Shown here piece by piece: positions 25,724 through 35,328 of a DNA stretch of 64,000 bases. The DNA is taken from NCBI RefSeq assembly GCF_029094505.1, contig NZ_CP119108.1:2604001-2668000 (forward strand), written 5' to 3'. The stretch is from Microbacterium horticulturae. Lineage in GTDB: Bacteria > Actinomycetota > Actinomycetes > Actinomycetales > Microbacteriaceae. The first letter of the stretch is position 1, and the number at the start of each line of letters is the position of its first letter. Position numbers and translations under genes: made by a program. Below the pieces are notes generated by a model. The model did no database searches. It worked only from the letters and a program-made list of their open reading frames with translations, and was not told where the DNA came from.

Positions 25724-27189
25724 GATGCCTCCTGGGGAACGATGGGGGTGGATGCCGCGCGCCAGAAGTGCGCGGTCAGGTAGCTGCGCCAGGGCGCTGC
25801 GCGCTCGGCCCACGCGGTGAGCGGCTTCGCGTCGCCCGGCAGGCCGAGGCGGGCGGCCCCTGCGCGGGCGGCGACGTCGCCGGGCAGGAAGACATCGGGG
25901 TCGCCGGTGATGCGCATGCGCACGTAGTCGGCCGTCCACGGGCCGATGCCCGGGAGCGCGAGCAGCGCCGCGCGCTGGGTTTCGGGGTCGTCGCCGGCGC
26001 CGAGCTCGAGGGTTCCGTCGGCAAGGGCCGCGGCCGCGCCGGTGATCGCGCGGATGCGGGCGCCGGGGCCACGCAGCACCTCGGCGCCGTGCTCGGCGAT
26101 CGCGGTCATCGTGGGGAACAGCAGTGCGCCGCCGGGCAGCCGCTCCCCCAGCGCGTCGGTCAGGCGGGTCAGCCCGGTGCGTGCGGCCGCCACCGAGATC
26201 TGCTGGCCGATCATTGCGCGCACGAGCATCTCGCCCGCGTCGACCGCGCCGGGTACGCGGATGCCCGGCGTCGCCGCCACGGCCGGTGCGAGTTCGGGGT
26301 GCCGCGCCAGGGCCGTGTCGATGCCGATCGGGTCGGCGTCGAGGTCGAACAGCCGCCGGGCGCGGGCCATGAGCGTCGGCAGGTCGCCGAGGTGCGCGAG
26401 CCGGGCGTCGAGGCGCAGCAGAGCGCCGTCGGTGCGGATGCGCAGCCATCCGGGGCCGTGCGGCAGGGCGAGCGTGCGTGCGTACGCCGTGCCCGATGCC
26501 TCTTCGACGCCGGCGACGGCTCGTGCCGTCATCCAGGCGAACAGGCCGTCGAGGTCGATGGGCGCGCGGTGCGCGAGCACGAGGTGGATCTCGCCGGGCT
26601 CGCCTGAGCCGGGCATCGCGTGCCGCCGCGCACGCAGCGCGAGCGGCGGCATCCCGAACACCTCCCGGATCGTGTCGTTGAACTGACGGATGCTGGCGAA
26701 TCCCGCCGAGAACGCGACGTCGGCGGCCGGCAGGTCGGTGCCCACCAGCAGCATGCGCGCGGTGTGCGCGCGGTGCGCGCGGGCGAGGGCCAGAGGGCCG
26801 GCGCCGAGTTCGGTGGTGAGGATGCGGCCGAGCTGCCGCGCCGAGTAGCCGAGCCGCCGAGCGAGCCCGGGCACGCCCTCGCGCTCGATGACGCCGTCCT
26901 GGATGAGGCGCATCGCGCGGCCCGCGGCATCCGTCCGGAGATTCCATTCGGGCGAGCCCGGCGCCGCGTCGGGCAGGCAGCGCTTGCACGCGCGGTAGCC
27001 CGCCTCGTGCGCGGCGGCGGCGGTCGGGTAGAACGTGACGTTGGACGGCTTCGGGGTGCGCGCCGGGCAGCTCGGGCGGCAGTAGATGCCGGTGGAGCGG
27101 ACCGCGGTGATGAACTGCCCGTCGAAGCGCGTGTCGCGTGCGTCGATGGCGCGGTAGCGCTCGTCGAAGGTCATCGCGGTCAGGCTCAT
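25720..27189 (-). CDS. Ada-type regulator fused to AlkA DNA-3-methyladenine glycosylase
   Basis: 489 residues in three parts. Residues 1-80 are an Ada N-terminal domain with the four zinc Cys (C37, C41, C68, C71); C37 would accept methyl from phosphotriesters. Residues 85-185 are an AraC-type HTH ([20 protein letters not shown]). The rest is AlkA: helix-hairpin-helix [17 protein letters not shown] and the downstream catalytic Asp (PGDVAA). So damage sensing, gene activation and base excision are in one chain. Start at ATG 27189; CAGGCT lies 6 bases upstream, a weak leaderless box. Confidence 0.94.
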   Translation of the reverse strand: MSLTAMTFDERYRAIDARDTRFDGQFITAVRSTGIYCRPSCPARTPKPSNVTFYPTAAAAHEAGYRACKRCLPDAAPGSPEWNLRTDAAGRAMRLIQDGVIEREGVPGLARRLGYSARQLGRILTTELGAGPLALARAHRAHTARMLLVGTDLPAADVAFSAGFASIRQFNDTIREVFGMPPLALRARRHAMPGSGEPGEIHLVLAHRAPIDLDGLFAWMTARAVAGVEEASGTAYARTLALPHGPGWLRIRTDGALLRLDARLAHLGDLPTLMARARRLFDLDADPIGIDTALARHPELAPAVAATPGIRVPGAVDAGEMLVRAMIGQQISVAAARTGLTRLTDALGERLPGGALLFPTMTAIAEHGAEVLRGPGARIRAITGAAAALADGTLELGAGDDPETQRAALLALPGIGPWTADYVRMRITGDPDVFLPGDVAARAGAARLGLPGDAKPLTAWAERAAPWRSYLTAHFWRAASTPIVPQEAS

Positions 27190-27267
27190 GGCTCCAGCCT
27201 GACACGCTTCGGCTCGCCCCGCTCGCGGAAATCGGTCATCGCCGTGGCCGCCCCCTCCCCTCGCCAA

Positions 27268-27339
27268 ATTCATATGGAATTGTCCAAAGCACATCAAACC
27301 GCCGGAGGTTTGATGTGCACTCGACAGAGTCATATGAAT
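27268..27339. repeat. 72-bp nested symmetrical inverted repeat
   Basis: Outer arms ATTCATATG (27268-27276) and CATATGAAT (27331-27339); 12-base spacers on both sides; inner arms GCACATCAAACC (27289-27300) and GGTTTGATGTGC (27307-27318); 6-base centre GCCGGA. Both arm pairs are perfect and the spacing is exactly equal. The spacers are not complementary except for a few central bases. AT-richer than its surroundings and located between divergent ada-alkA and oxidoreductase genes. AAAGCACA at 27286-27293 is one base from the E. coli Ada box AAAGCGCA. Confidence 0.9.
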
Positions 27340-27443
27340 CCGCCAGGGTGGCCCCGGCTCCGCTCTGCCCCGCCCCACCCCGCACCGCACCCCCACCCGG
27401 CCGCGCGTGCACGCACGGGGTACCGCCGACGCAACCCGACGCC

Positions 27444-27449
27444 TAGCGT
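27444..27449 (+). promoter_or_regulatory. -10 box TAGCGT, leaderless oxidoreductase gene
   Basis: TAGCGT ends 6 bases before ATG 27456. Confidence 0.6.
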
Positions 27450-27455
27450 GAACCC

Positions 27456-28874
27456 ATGGACACCTACGACCTCATAGTGATCGGCGCCGGCCCCGTCGGC
27501 GAGAACGTCGCCGACCGTGCCGTGCAGAGCGGCCTGTCGGCCGTCATCGTGGAGAGCGAGCTCGTCGGGGGCGAGTGCTCGTACTGGGCGTGCATGCCGT
27601 CGAAGGCGCTGCTGCGGCCGGGCGCCGCTCTGCGCGCCGCCCGCGACGTCGACGGAGCACGCCAGGCGGTGACCGGCCCGCTCGATGCGGCCGGGGTCTT
27701 CCGCAGACGCGACGCGCTGACGCACGACTGGTCGGACGACGGGCAGGTCGACTGGCTGCGCAGCACCGGCATCGATCTGATGCGCGGCCAGGGCCGGATC
27801 TCCGGCGAGCGCGAAGTCACGGTCGCCCCGGCCGACGGGCCTGCGCGCGTACTGCACGCGCGGCACGCCGTGGCCGTGTGCACGGGCACCCGCGCGACGA
27901 TCCCCGACATCCCGGGCCTGCGCGATGCGAAGCCGTGGACGAGCCGCGAGGCGACCTCGGCCCACGACGTGCCCGAAACGCTCGCGATCATCGGCGGCGG
28001 GGTCGTCGCGTGCGAGATGGCGACCGCGTACGCCGCGCTGGGCAGCCGCATCACGATGATCGTGCGCTCCGGGCTGCTCGCCCGCGTCGAGCCGTTCGCG
28101 GCCGAGGCCGTGCGCGATGGCCTCATCCGCGCCGGCGTCGACATCCGCACCGGCAACACCGTGAGCGCACGCCGCGATCCCGACGGCACCGTGACGCTCA
28201 CCCTCGACGACGGCAGCACGGTGCGCGCGAGCGAGGTCCTCGTGGCGACCGGCCGCGCACCGCGCACCGACGATCTCGGGCTGGATGCCGCAGGCCTGAC
28301 CGACGGCGACTGGCTCGAGGTCGACGACACCATGCGCGTGCCCGGCGTCGACTGGCTGTACGCCGTCGGCGACGTGAACCACCGCGCCCTGCTCACGCAC
28401 CAGGGCAAATACCAGGCGCGCGCGGCGGGTGACGTCATCGCGGCGCGGGCGAAGGACGAGAGGGTGGATGCCGCACCCTGGGGCCGCCACGTCGCCACCG
28501 CCGACCACAACGCGGTGCCGCAGGTCGTGTTCACCGACCCCGAGGTCGCGGCGGTGGGAATGACCGAGGCCGACGCTCGCGCCGCGGGCCGCAGCATCCA
28601 CGTTCTCGATTACGACCTCGCGTCGGTCGCCGGCGCCGCCACGCAGGCCGATCATTACCGTGGGCAGGCGCGGGCGATCGTCGACACCGAGCGGGAGGTG
28701 CTGCTCGGCGCGACGTTCGTCGGGCCCGACGTCGGCGAGCTGCTGCACGCGGCGACGATCGCCATCGTCGGCGAGGTGCCGCTGTCGCGGTTGTGGCATG
28801 CAGTGCCGGCGTACCCGACGATCAGCGAGGTGTGGTTGCGCTGGCTCGAGCAGGCCGGCCGGCAGACGGCGTGA
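27456..28874 (+). CDS. Pyridine nucleotide-disulfide oxidoreductase, class I
   Basis: 472 residues. FAD fold [12 protein letters not shown] at the N-terminus, redox pair C41-x4-C46 in [19 protein letters not shown](P) fold [12 protein letters not shown] near residue 180, and dimerisation domain with the [11 protein letters not shown] motif (His-Glu) near the end. It should pass electrons from NAD(P)H to a disulfide or related substrate, as mercuric reductase or dihydrolipoamide dehydrogenase do. There is no N-terminal HMA domain, no C-terminal Cys pair and no E2 gene nearby, so the substrate is open. Divergent from ada-alkA. Confidence 0.92.
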   Translation: MDTYDLIVIGAGPVGENVADRAVQSGLSAVIVESELVGGECSYWACMPSKALLRPGAALRAARDVDGARQAVTGPLDAAGVFRRRDALTHDWSDDGQVDWLRSTGIDLMRGQGRISGEREVTVAPADGPARVLHARHAVAVCTGTRATIPDIPGLRDAKPWTSREATSAHDVPETLAIIGGGVVACEMATAYAALGSRITMIVRSGLLARVEPFAAEAVRDGLIRAGVDIRTGNTVSARRDPDGTVTLTLDDGSTVRASEVLVATGRAPRTDDLGLDAAGLTDGDWLEVDDTMRVPGVDWLYAVGDVNHRALLTHQGKYQARAAGDVIAARAKDERVDAAPWGRHVATADHNAVPQVVFTDPEVAAVGMTEADARAAGRSIHVLDYDLASVAGAATQADHYRGQARAIVDTEREVLLGATFVGPDVGELLHAATIAIVGEVPLSRLWHAVPAYPTISEVWLRWLEQAGRQTA

Positions 28875-28877
28875 GCG

Positions 28878-30488
28878 TCAGTGGAAGAAGTGCCGCTCGC
28901 CGGTGAAGAACATCGTGACGCCGCGCTCCCGGGCGAGGTCGATCGTCTCCTGATCGCGCACCGAACCGCCGGGCTGCACGATCGCCGACACACCGGCGTT
29001 GATCAGGGTCTCGGCACCGTCGGAGAACGGGAAGTAGGCGTCGGATGCCGCGACCGAACCGGCCGCACGATCGCCGGCGCGCTCGACGGCGAGCTTGCAG
29101 GAGTCGACCCGGTTGACCTGGCCCATGCCGATGCCGACGGTCGCCGAGTCCTTCGCCAGCACTATCGCGTTCGACTTGACGGCACGGCACGACTTCCACG
29201 CGAAGATGAGGTTCTGCATCTCGTCGTCGCTGGGTCGCTCGCCCGAGACGAGGTCCCATCCGGCGGCGACCGATGCGAAGTCGTCGTCGGGGAACCGGTC
29301 GGCGTCCTGCAGCAGCAGGCCGCCGGAGACCAGGCGCACGTCCATCGGCTCCTGCTTCCAGTCGGCGGGCAGCCGCAGGACGCGCATGTTCTTCTTGAGC
29401 TTGAACAGTTCGAGCGCCTCGGGCGCGAAGTCGGGCGCGACGATGACCTCCGTGAAGATGTCGCGCAGGTTCTCGGCCATCTTCAGCGTCACCGTGCGGT
29501 TCGCGGCGATCACGCCGCCGAACGCCGACAGCGGATCGCACTCGTGCGCGCGCAGGTGGGCGCTGGCGATCGGGTCGAGCGCGTTGGGCGCCGCCACCGC
29601 GATGCCGCAGGGGTTGGCGTGCTTGATGATCGCGACGGCCGGCAACACCATGTCGAACGCGGCGCGCAGGGCGGCGTCGGCGTCGACGTAGTTGTTGTAC
29701 GACATCGGCTTGCCCTGCACGAGATCGGCCTGGGCGATGCCGTGCCCGCCGACGCGTGTGTAGATCGCGGCGCGCTGATGGGCGTTCTCGCCGTAGCGCA
29801 GCGGAACGAGCCGCTCTGCCTTGATCGTCAGGTACTGCGGAAGGTCGACGCCTTCGGCGAGCGTCTCTTCCGAGAACCAGGTCGCCACGGCGCGGTCGTA
29901 GGTGGCCGTGTGGGCGAACGCGCGCGCGGCGAGCTCTCTGCGCTCGGCGAGCGTGGTGCCGCCGTTGCCGATCGCCTCGATGATCGCCGGGTACGACTCG
30001 GGCGAGACGACCACGGCCACGTTGGCGAAGTTCTTCGCCGACGCCCGGACCATCGCCGGTCCTCCGATGTCGATCTGCTCGACGATGTCGTCGGCCGCGG
30101 CCCCCGACCGCACGGTCTCGACGAACGGGTACAGGTTCACGATGACGAGCTCGAAAGGCTGGATGTCCAGCTCTGCGAGCTGGTCCTCGTGCGGCTGAAG
30201 GCGCAGATCGGCCAGCAGACCGCCGTGGATCTTCGGGTGCAGCGTCTTCACGCGCCCGTCGAGCATCTCGGGTACCCCGGTGACGGCCGACACGTCGGTG
30301 ACCGCGTGGCCCGCGTCGCGGATAGCTCCGGCCGTCGAACCCGTCGACACGATCTCGACGCCCGCGGCGACCAGCGCCTCGGCCAGCGGAATCAGATCGG
30401 TCTTGTCGCTGACCGATACGAGCGCCCGGCGGACAGGCACGACATCGCGTTCGCGGTACAGGGACGGGTCGTGACGGGGGCCGGCCAT
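28878..30488 (-). CDS. purH: Bifunctional AICAR transformylase / IMP cyclohydrolase
   Basis: 536 residues. N-terminal cyclohydrolase (MGS-like) domain from [14 protein letters not shown] through [15 protein letters not shown]-terminal transformylase with [12 protein letters not shown] and [12 protein letters not shown]. Catalyses the last two steps of IMP synthesis. Start at ATG 30488 has AGGAGC upstream; the longer frame above it overlaps purN. Twenty-two bases after purN, so the two are co-transcribed. Converges on the oxidoreductase with 3 bases between stops and no terminator. Confidence 0.97.
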   Translation of the reverse strand: MAGPRHDPSLYRERDVVPVRRALVSVSDKTDLIPLAEALVAAGVEIVSTGSTAGAIRDAGHAVTDVSAVTGVPEMLDGRVKTLHPKIHGGLLADLRLQPHEDQLAELDIQPFELVIVNLYPFVETVRSGAAADDIVEQIDIGGPAMVRASAKNFANVAVVVSPESYPAIIEAIGNGGTTLAERRELAARAFAHTATYDRAVATWFSEETLAEGVDLPQYLTIKAERLVPLRYGENAHQRAAIYTRVGGHGIAQADLVQGKPMSYNNYVDADAALRAAFDMVLPAVAIIKHANPCGIAVAAPNALDPIASAHLRAHECDPLSAFGGVIAANRTVTLKMAENLRDIFTEVIVAPDFAPEALELFKLKKNMRVLRLPADWKQEPMDVRLVSGGLLLQDADRFPDDDFASVAAGWDLVSGERPSDDEMQNLIFAWKSCRAVKSNAIVLAKDSATVGIGMGQVNRVDSCKLAVERAGDRAAGSVAASDAYFPFSDGAETLINAGVSAIVQPGGSVRDQETIDLARERGVTMFFTGERHFFH

Positions 30489-30510
30489 AGGTGCTCCTTC
30501 TCGGGTTCGG

Positions 30511-31119
30511 TCAGGGGGTGTGGGAAGCGGGGGTGGATGCCGCGGCCAGGTCGAGCTCGCCGGTTGCGACGCGGCGCACCACATCGATGAGCAGGCGTCG
30601 TTCGACCGGTTTGATGCGCTCGTGCAGCGTGTGCTCGTCGTCGTCGGGAAGCACCGGCACACGCTCCTGCGCGAGGATCGGGCCCGAGTCGACCCCGTTG
30701 TCGACGACGATGACGCTTGCGCCGGTCTGGGGGGCGCCCGCCGCCAGCGCGTCGCGCACACCGTGTGCGCCGGGGAACTCGGGGAGGAACGCGGGGTGCG
30801 TGTTGATCACACGCGGAGCCCAGGCATCCACCACCGCCGCGGGCAGCAGACGCATGAGGCCCGACAGCACGATGAGGTCGGGGTTCCACACGCGCAGCTG
30901 GGCGTCGAGCTCGGCGCCCCAGTCTTCGCGGCTCGCGTAGGCGGAGTACGGCACCGTGAAGGCCGGTATGCCATAGGCCTCGGCATGCTCAAGGCCGTCG
31001 GCCTGGCGGTCGGCGCCCACGACGACGACGCGGGCGGGATAGTCGGGGTCATCGGCGGCGTCGAGCAGGGCCCGCAGGTTCGAACCGGTTCCCGAAATGA
31101 GTACGGCGACCGTCAGCAC
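30511..31119 (-). CDS. purN: Phosphoribosylglycinamide formyltransferase
   Basis: 202 residues. [12 protein letters not shown] at the N-terminus, the catalytic NTHPAFLP (Asn, His) near residue 104, and the Asp in [12 protein letters not shown]. Transfers a formyl group from 10-formyl-THF to GAR, third step of purine synthesis. GTG start with TAGACT exactly 6 bases upstream, so probably leaderless. First gene of purNH. Confidence 0.96.
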   Translation of the reverse strand: MLTVAVLISGTGSNLRALLDAADDPDYPARVVVVGADRQADGLEHAEAYGIPAFTVPYSAYASREDWGAELDAQLRVWNPDLIVLSGLMRLLPAAVVDAWAPRVINTHPAFLPEFPGAHGVRDALAAGAPQTGASVIVVDNGVDSGPILAQERVPVLPDDDEHTLHERIKPVERRLLIDVVRRVATGELDLAAASTPASHTP

Positions 31120-31125
31120 CCGCTC

Positions 31126-31131
31126 AGTCTA
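31126..31131 (-). promoter_or_regulatory. -10 box TAGACT, leaderless purN
   Basis: TAGACT ends 6 bases before the purN GTG at 31119. Confidence 0.6.
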
Positions 31132-31154
31132 CCCGCGTGAAGGGATCGCCCCGA

Positions 31155-32627
31155 TCAGGGCTTGATCTCGTCCGGGCCGCCCAGAAATCCCGGGTCGATG
31201 GGCGCGGTCTCGACGTCATCCTCGCTCCCGCCGCGCTCGCTGCCGCCGCCCGCAGCCCCGCCGCCCGCAGCCCCGCCGCCCGCAGCCCCGCCGCCCGCAG
31301 CCTCGGCACTCGTGGCCCCGGTGCCCGCCCCGTCCGCCGGCGCCGCCCCCTCCTCCGCCGAGGTCGTACGCGTTTCCGCGAGGTCGTACGTGTTTTCGCG
31401 AGGTCGTCCCAAATCGCCGCGCGGCAGATCGGGTTCCGGCTCCCACACCGGAGTCAGCAGCAGGATGCCGGCGCCGACCAGCACCTCGACCCCCACGGCC
31501 AGTGCGACCCACCCCGGCTGAGGGCCGATCTGCGCCAATCGGCCGGGACCGAATGCGCCCGACGCCACCCAGGCCGCCAGCGCGGCGCCGCCGCCGGTCA
31601 GCACGGCGACGCCGCCCGCGGTTCCGGCGCGGACTCCCGCGGAGGCGTCGAGGTCCAGCATCCTTCCCCGCAGCACCCAGCCTGCAAGCACGCCGGCGCC
31701 GATCGGCAGCAGCACGAGGACCAGCAGCCACGGCGACGACGCGGCGGGCAGGGCGCCCAGCACCGGGATTCCCGGGATGATGCCTGACTGCGTGCCGGCG
31801 GGCGAAAACGCCGTGCCCGTGCCGACGGTGAAGCCGGGCCCCGCGACGAACGACAGGGCCCACACGATGAAGGTGGGCAGGTAGGCCAGCTGCGCGAGCG
31901 AGACCACGATGACGCCCATGACGTCGGCATTGGAGGACTGGTAGAGCGCGACGACGCGATCGCCGCCTGTGAGCAGGGCGACCACCACACCGAGGGCGCC
32001 GATGCCCACGAGCGCGGTCAGCGCGACCCCTGCTCCGCGCAGTGCGAGGGCGGGGACGTCGGGCCAGAGGTCCGGCAGGTCGGCGATCGACTCCCGCAGC
32101 CGACCGATGACACCCGCGTCGGTGCGCCACACGGAGCCGAGCACTCCCGCCGCGGCCGGGACCGCGAACACGAGCGCAGGCAGCAGGATCGCCTGCCACA
32201 TCGGGGCGTCGGCGACAGGACCGCGGGCGGTCAGGCACACGACCGCGCTCACGATGGCGAATGCCACGGCGCCGCCGCCGAGTCCGGCGCCCCACGAGCC
32301 GCTGCGCCCGGCGCGGATGCCCGAGCGCACACCCCGGTACGCGGTGAAGCAGGCGAACGCGAGCGGGGCCAGCGAGACGGTGAAGGATGCCGCGGCATCG
32401 GGGATGCCGAGGGCGGCGACGTATTCCGCCGACAGATGCACCGTGAAGGGCACGAGATGGCCGAGCTGCCAGACGGCGGCGGTGGCAGGCCACAGCGCCG
32501 ACCAGTCCGGAGCGCCGATGCCCAGCACCCAGAGCAGTGTGAGCGTGGCCAGCACCACCGCCAGCCCGGTGGCTGCGGCGATGAGCGCGTCGAACGCGGA
32601 GAGCAGGGCGATGAGCAGGCGGTGCAT
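31155..32627 (-). CDS. DUF6350 family multi-pass membrane protein
   Basis: 490 residues with about ten hydrophobic helices up to residue 400, then a cytoplasmic acidic tail. It fits DUF6350, an actinobacterial membrane family commonly found beside purN and purH; function unknown (a PerM-like cell-division role has been suggested for relatives). ATG 32627 was chosen because the preceding in-frame sequence lacks coding character. The tail contains four copies of AAGGG and a second DNA repeat out of frame with itself. purN follows after 35 bases. Confidence 0.85.
   Translation of the reverse strand: MHRLLIALLSAFDALIAAATGLAVVLATLTLLWVLGIGAPDWSALWPATAAVWQLGHLVPFTVHLSAEYVAALGIPDAAASFTVSLAPLAFACFTAYRGVRSGIRAGRSGSWGAGLGGGAVAFAIVSAVVCLTARGPVADAPMWQAILLPALVFAVPAAAGVLGSVWRTDAGVIGRLRESIADLPDLWPDVPALALRGAGVALTALVGIGALGVVVALLTGGDRVVALYQSSNADVMGVIVVSLAQLAYLPTFIVWALSFVAGPGFTVGTGTAFSPAGTQSGIIPGIPVLGALPAASSPWLLVLVLLPIGAGVLAGWVLRGRMLDLDASAGVRAGTAGGVAVLTGGGAALAAWVASGAFGPGRLAQIGPQPGWVALAVGVEVLVGAGILLLTPVWEPEPDLPRGDLGRPRENTYDLAETRTTSAEEGAAPADGAGTGATSAEAAGGGAAGGGAAGGGAAGGGSERGGSEDDVETAPIDPGFLGGPDEIKP
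31243..31302. repeat. 15-bp tandem repeat, four copies
   Basis: Four identical copies of CCGCCGCCCGCAGCC, encoding AAGGG repeats in the DUF6350 tail. In frame, so copy-number change would not break the gene. Confidence 0.9.
31360..31407. repeat. 20-bp tandem repeat, about 2.4 copies
   Basis: GAGGTCGTACGYGTTTYCGC occurs twice plus a GAGGTCGT start of a third. The unit is not a multiple of three, so gain or loss of one would shift the frame of the DUF6350 tail. Confidence 0.85.
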
Positions 32628-32789
32628 GGGCGGATTCGAGACTATCTTCAGCCGCGGCATCCACCCCCTCGGCCACGCCCACCGGAGAGAAACCGCTGCG
32701 CCCGCGCGCGGGATACGCCGGACGAAGCTGGATGGATACTGTGAAAACGACCCCGTGACTGTATGTTTCTTTCGGAGGTCCCCCATCAC

Positions 32790-34253
32790 ATGAGCACTAC
32801 CCCTGCGCCCGAAACCACCGCGGAAAACACCCGTCCGCCCAAGAACGGCTTCGACAAGTTCTTCGAGATCACCCAGCGCGGTTCGACCCTCGGCACCGAG
32901 ATCCGCGGCGGCATCGTCACATTCGTGACGATGGCGTACATCGTGATCCTGAACCCGATCATCCTCGGCGGCACGAAAGACGTCGCCGGTACCATGCTCG
33001 ACAACCAGCAGCTGGCCGCCGTCACCGCTCTGACCGCGGGCGTCATGACGATCCTGTTCGGCCTCATCTCGCGCCTGCCGTTCGCGTTCGCCGCGGGCCT
33101 GGGCATCAACTCGTTCCTCGCTGTCAGCGTGGTCGGGCAGCTCACCTGGCCCGAGGCGATGGGCCTGGTGGTCATCAACGGTCTGATCATCGTGCTGCTG
33201 TCGGCCACCGGACTGCGGCGCATGATCATGAACGCCGTCCCGATGGAGCTGAAGATCGCGATCACGGTCGGCATCGGCATGTTCATCGCGTTCATCGGCC
33301 TGGTCGACGCGGGCTTCGTCACCTCGACCGGCCTGGCCTCTCCCCCGGTCGGACTCGGCATCAACGGCTCGGTCGCCACGATCCCGGTGCTGCTGTTCGT
33401 GTTGACGCTGCTGCTGGCCGGCATCCTGATGGCGCGTAAGGTCAAGGCCGCACTGCTGATCGCCCTGGTCTCGGGCACGGTCGTCTCGATGATCATCGAA
33501 GCCATCTGGCACATCGGTGCGCGCAGCCAAGACAACCCGGGCGGCTGGGGCATGTCGGTGCCGACCCTGCCCACGCAGTGGTTCAGCCTGCCCGACCTGA
33601 GCCTGGTCGGCCATGTCGACCTCGTCACCAGCTGGGGCCGCATCGGCGTCATCGCCTGCGTCATGCTGGTGTTCACGCTGGTGTTCACGAACTTCTTCGA
33701 CGCCATGGGCACCATGACGGGCCTGGCCGAAGAGGCGGGTCTCGCGGACAAGAAGGGCGACTTCCCCCGGCTGAAGTCCGCGCTGATCGTCGAGGGCGTC
33801 GGCGCCGTCGTCGGTGGTGGCACGTCGGGCTCGTCGAACACCGTGTTCGTCGAGTCGGCATCAGGCATCGGCGAAGGCGCCCGCACGGGTGTGGCGAACC
33901 TCGTCACCGGTGTGCTGTTCCTGCTGGCGATGTTCATCACGCCGCTGACCTCGATCGTGCCCACCGAGGTCGCCGCCTCTGCACTGGTCGTGGTCGGTGC
34001 GCTGATGATGTCGCAGATCCGCCGGATCGATTTCAGCGACATGTCAGTGCTGGTCCCGGTGTTCATCACCGTGGCGGTCATGCCGTTCACCTACTCGATC
34101 GCCAACGGCATCGGCGCGGGGTTCATCGCCTGGGTCGTCATCCGGTCGCTGGCGGGCAAGGCGCGACAGATCAGCCCGCTGCTGTGGATCGTCGCCGCCG
34201 GCTTCGCGATCTTCTTCGCCCGCGGTCCCATCGAGACCCTGATCGGCGGCTGA
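32790..34253 (+). CDS. NCS2-family purine permease (AzgA-like)
   Basis: 487 residues from ATG 32790, which has CGGAGG 11 bases upstream; the earlier ATG 32763 lies before that site. Contains about 12-14 helices and the family sequences TEIRGGIVTFVTMAYIVILNP, FAFAAGLGINSFLA and ESASGIGEGARTGVANLVTG. It resembles AzgA-type adenine/guanine/hypoxanthine permeases that use proton symport. The neighbouring purNH cluster makes a purine role sensible. Divergent from DUF6350. A hairpin terminator follows. Confidence 0.92.
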   Translation: MSTTPAPETTAENTRPPKNGFDKFFEITQRGSTLGTEIRGGIVTFVTMAYIVILNPIILGGTKDVAGTMLDNQQLAAVTALTAGVMTILFGLISRLPFAFAAGLGINSFLAVSVVGQLTWPEAMGLVVINGLIIVLLSATGLRRMIMNAVPMELKIAITVGIGMFIAFIGLVDAGFVTSTGLASPPVGLGINGSVATIPVLLFVLTLLLAGILMARKVKAALLIALVSGTVVSMIIEAIWHIGARSQDNPGGWGMSVPTLPTQWFSLPDLSLVGHVDLVTSWGRIGVIACVMLVFTLVFTNFFDAMGTMTGLAEEAGLADKKGDFPRLKSALIVEGVGAVVGGGTSGSSNTVFVESASGIGEGARTGVANLVTGVLFLLAMFITPLTSIVPTEVAASALVVVGALMMSQIRRIDFSDMSVLVPVFITVAVMPFTYSIANGIGAGFIAWVVIRSLAGKARQISPLLWIVAAGFAIFFARGPIETLIGG

Positions 34254-34266
34254 GCCGCAAGGACCG

Positions 34267-34298
34267 GGATGCTGCGGGCCGCCGTGCCCGCGGCATCC
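34267..34298. terminator. Hairpin terminator after purine permease
   Basis: GGATGCTGCGGGC (34267-34279) pairs with GCCCGCGGCATCC (34286-34298), 13 bp with one G-U pair and a 6-base loop, 13 bases after the stop. No T-tract. Confidence 0.65.
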
Positions 34299-34362
34299 AC
34301 CATCCGAGGCGGTCGCAGGCATTCGATGCCCTGCGGCCGCCTTGTGTGTCGATGCCCCGTGC

Positions 34363-34368
34363 TAACTT
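34363..34368 (+). promoter_or_regulatory. -10 box TAACTT, leaderless VOC gene
   Basis: TAACTT ends 6 bases before ATG 34375. Confidence 0.6.
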
Positions 34369-34374
34369 CGCGGA

Positions 34375-34770
34375 ATGACTGCGCTGACGCCGTATCTGCA
34401 CGTACCCGGGACCGCCCGCGAGGCGCTCACCTTCTACCGGTCGGTGTTCGGCGGCGAGGTGGGCATCAACACCTATGCCGAGTTCGGGCGCGACGACGGC
34501 CCGGGCGATGCCGTCGCCCACGGCATGCTGACGGGCCCGGTGACGCTGTTCGCCGCCGACGCGGCACCCGGGCAGGAGCCCCTGCGCACCGCGGGCCTGA
34601 TGTTCGCGCTGCTCGGCACGGCCGAACCCGACGTCATGGAGGGATGGTTCGCCGCCCTGGCCGACGGTGGCACTGTCGTCGATCCGCTGCAGAAGCGGCC
34701 GTGGGGCGACCACGACGGCCAGGTCACCGACCGGTACGGCCTCACCTGGTTGATCGGCTACCAGGGCTGA
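34375..34770 (+). CDS. VOC-superfamily protein, PhnB-like
   Basis: 131 residues with paired beta-alpha-beta-beta-beta units: LTPYLHVPGTAREALTFYRSVFGG at the start and WGDHDGQVTDRYGLTWLIGY at the end. This is the PhnB/3-demethylubiquinone-like branch of the glyoxalase fold. Reaction unknown. Four bases from the stop of the converging reductase gene. Confidence 0.87.
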   Translation: MTALTPYLHVPGTAREALTFYRSVFGGEVGINTYAEFGRDDGPGDAVAHGMLTGPVTLFAADAAPGQEPLRTAGLMFALLGTAEPDVMEGWFAALADGGTVVDPLQKRPWGDHDGQVTDRYGLTWLIGYQG

Positions 34771-34773
34771 GCG

Positions 34774-35214
34774 TCACGCGCCGGTCGGCTCGAGCACGAA
34801 CACCGCGATGAGCCGGTCGGTCTTCCGCTGGTACGACGCATAGTCCGGCCACGCGTCGACCGCGCGATCCCACCATTCGTCGCGCTCGGCGCCCTCGAGC
34901 TCGCGCGCGCGGTAGTCGCGCTTGACCGCGCCGTCCTGCAGTTCGACCTGCGGGGTCTTGCGCATGTTGCCGGCCCACGCCGGCTCGTCGGGCGCACCGC
35001 CTTTCGAGGCGACGACGGCATAGCGGCCTTCGTGCTCGACCCGCATCAGCGCCGTCTTGCGCAGCGCCCCGCTCTTGGCACCGACGGTGGTCAGCACGAT
35101 GATGGGCTTCCCGCGCAGCGTGTTCGCCTCTTCGCCGGCGGTGGCCTCGAACGTCTCCGCCTGCGTGCGCGCCCAGTCGGCGGTGCTGGGCTTGTAGTCC
35201 CCGGTCAATGGCAT
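34774..35214 (-). CDS. Deazaflavin (F420)-dependent nitroreductase-family protein
   Basis: 146 residues: [25 protein letters not shown], then [24 protein letters not shown], the hallmark segments of the Ddn/FQR split-barrel family. It probably transfers hydride from reduced F420 to a quinone-like or other acceptor. ATG 35214 has TACCGT 6 bases upstream. The IS30 element begins about 115 bases upstream of it. Confidence 0.9.
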   Translation of the reverse strand: MPLTGDYKPSTADWARTQAETFEATAGEEANTLRGKPIIVLTTVGAKSGALRKTALMRVEHEGRYAVVASKGGAPDEPAWAGNMRKTPQVELQDGAVKRDYRARELEGAERDEWWDRAVDAWPDYASYQRKTDRLIAVFVLEPTGA

Positions 35215-35220
35215 GTCTTC

Positions 35221-35226
35221 ACGGTA
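35221..35226 (-). promoter_or_regulatory. -10 box TACCGT, leaderless F420 reductase gene
   Basis: TACCGT ends 6 bases before ATG 35214. The IS lies further upstream and does not disrupt it. Confidence 0.6.
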
Positions 35227-35328
35227 CCGCGAACGCAGGAGGCCCGGCGCCGCGCGGGCAGCACCGTCACAGCGCGGCGCCGGTCACCCCCGCGAGAACA
35301 CGCCTCTGCACGCCGTTTGGCTGGCGAG

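Noticed and set aside
31243..31302. Possible CRISPR array
   Set aside because: Units are contiguous 15-bp coding repeats without spacers. No cas genes and no spaced repeats were seen anywhere in the window.
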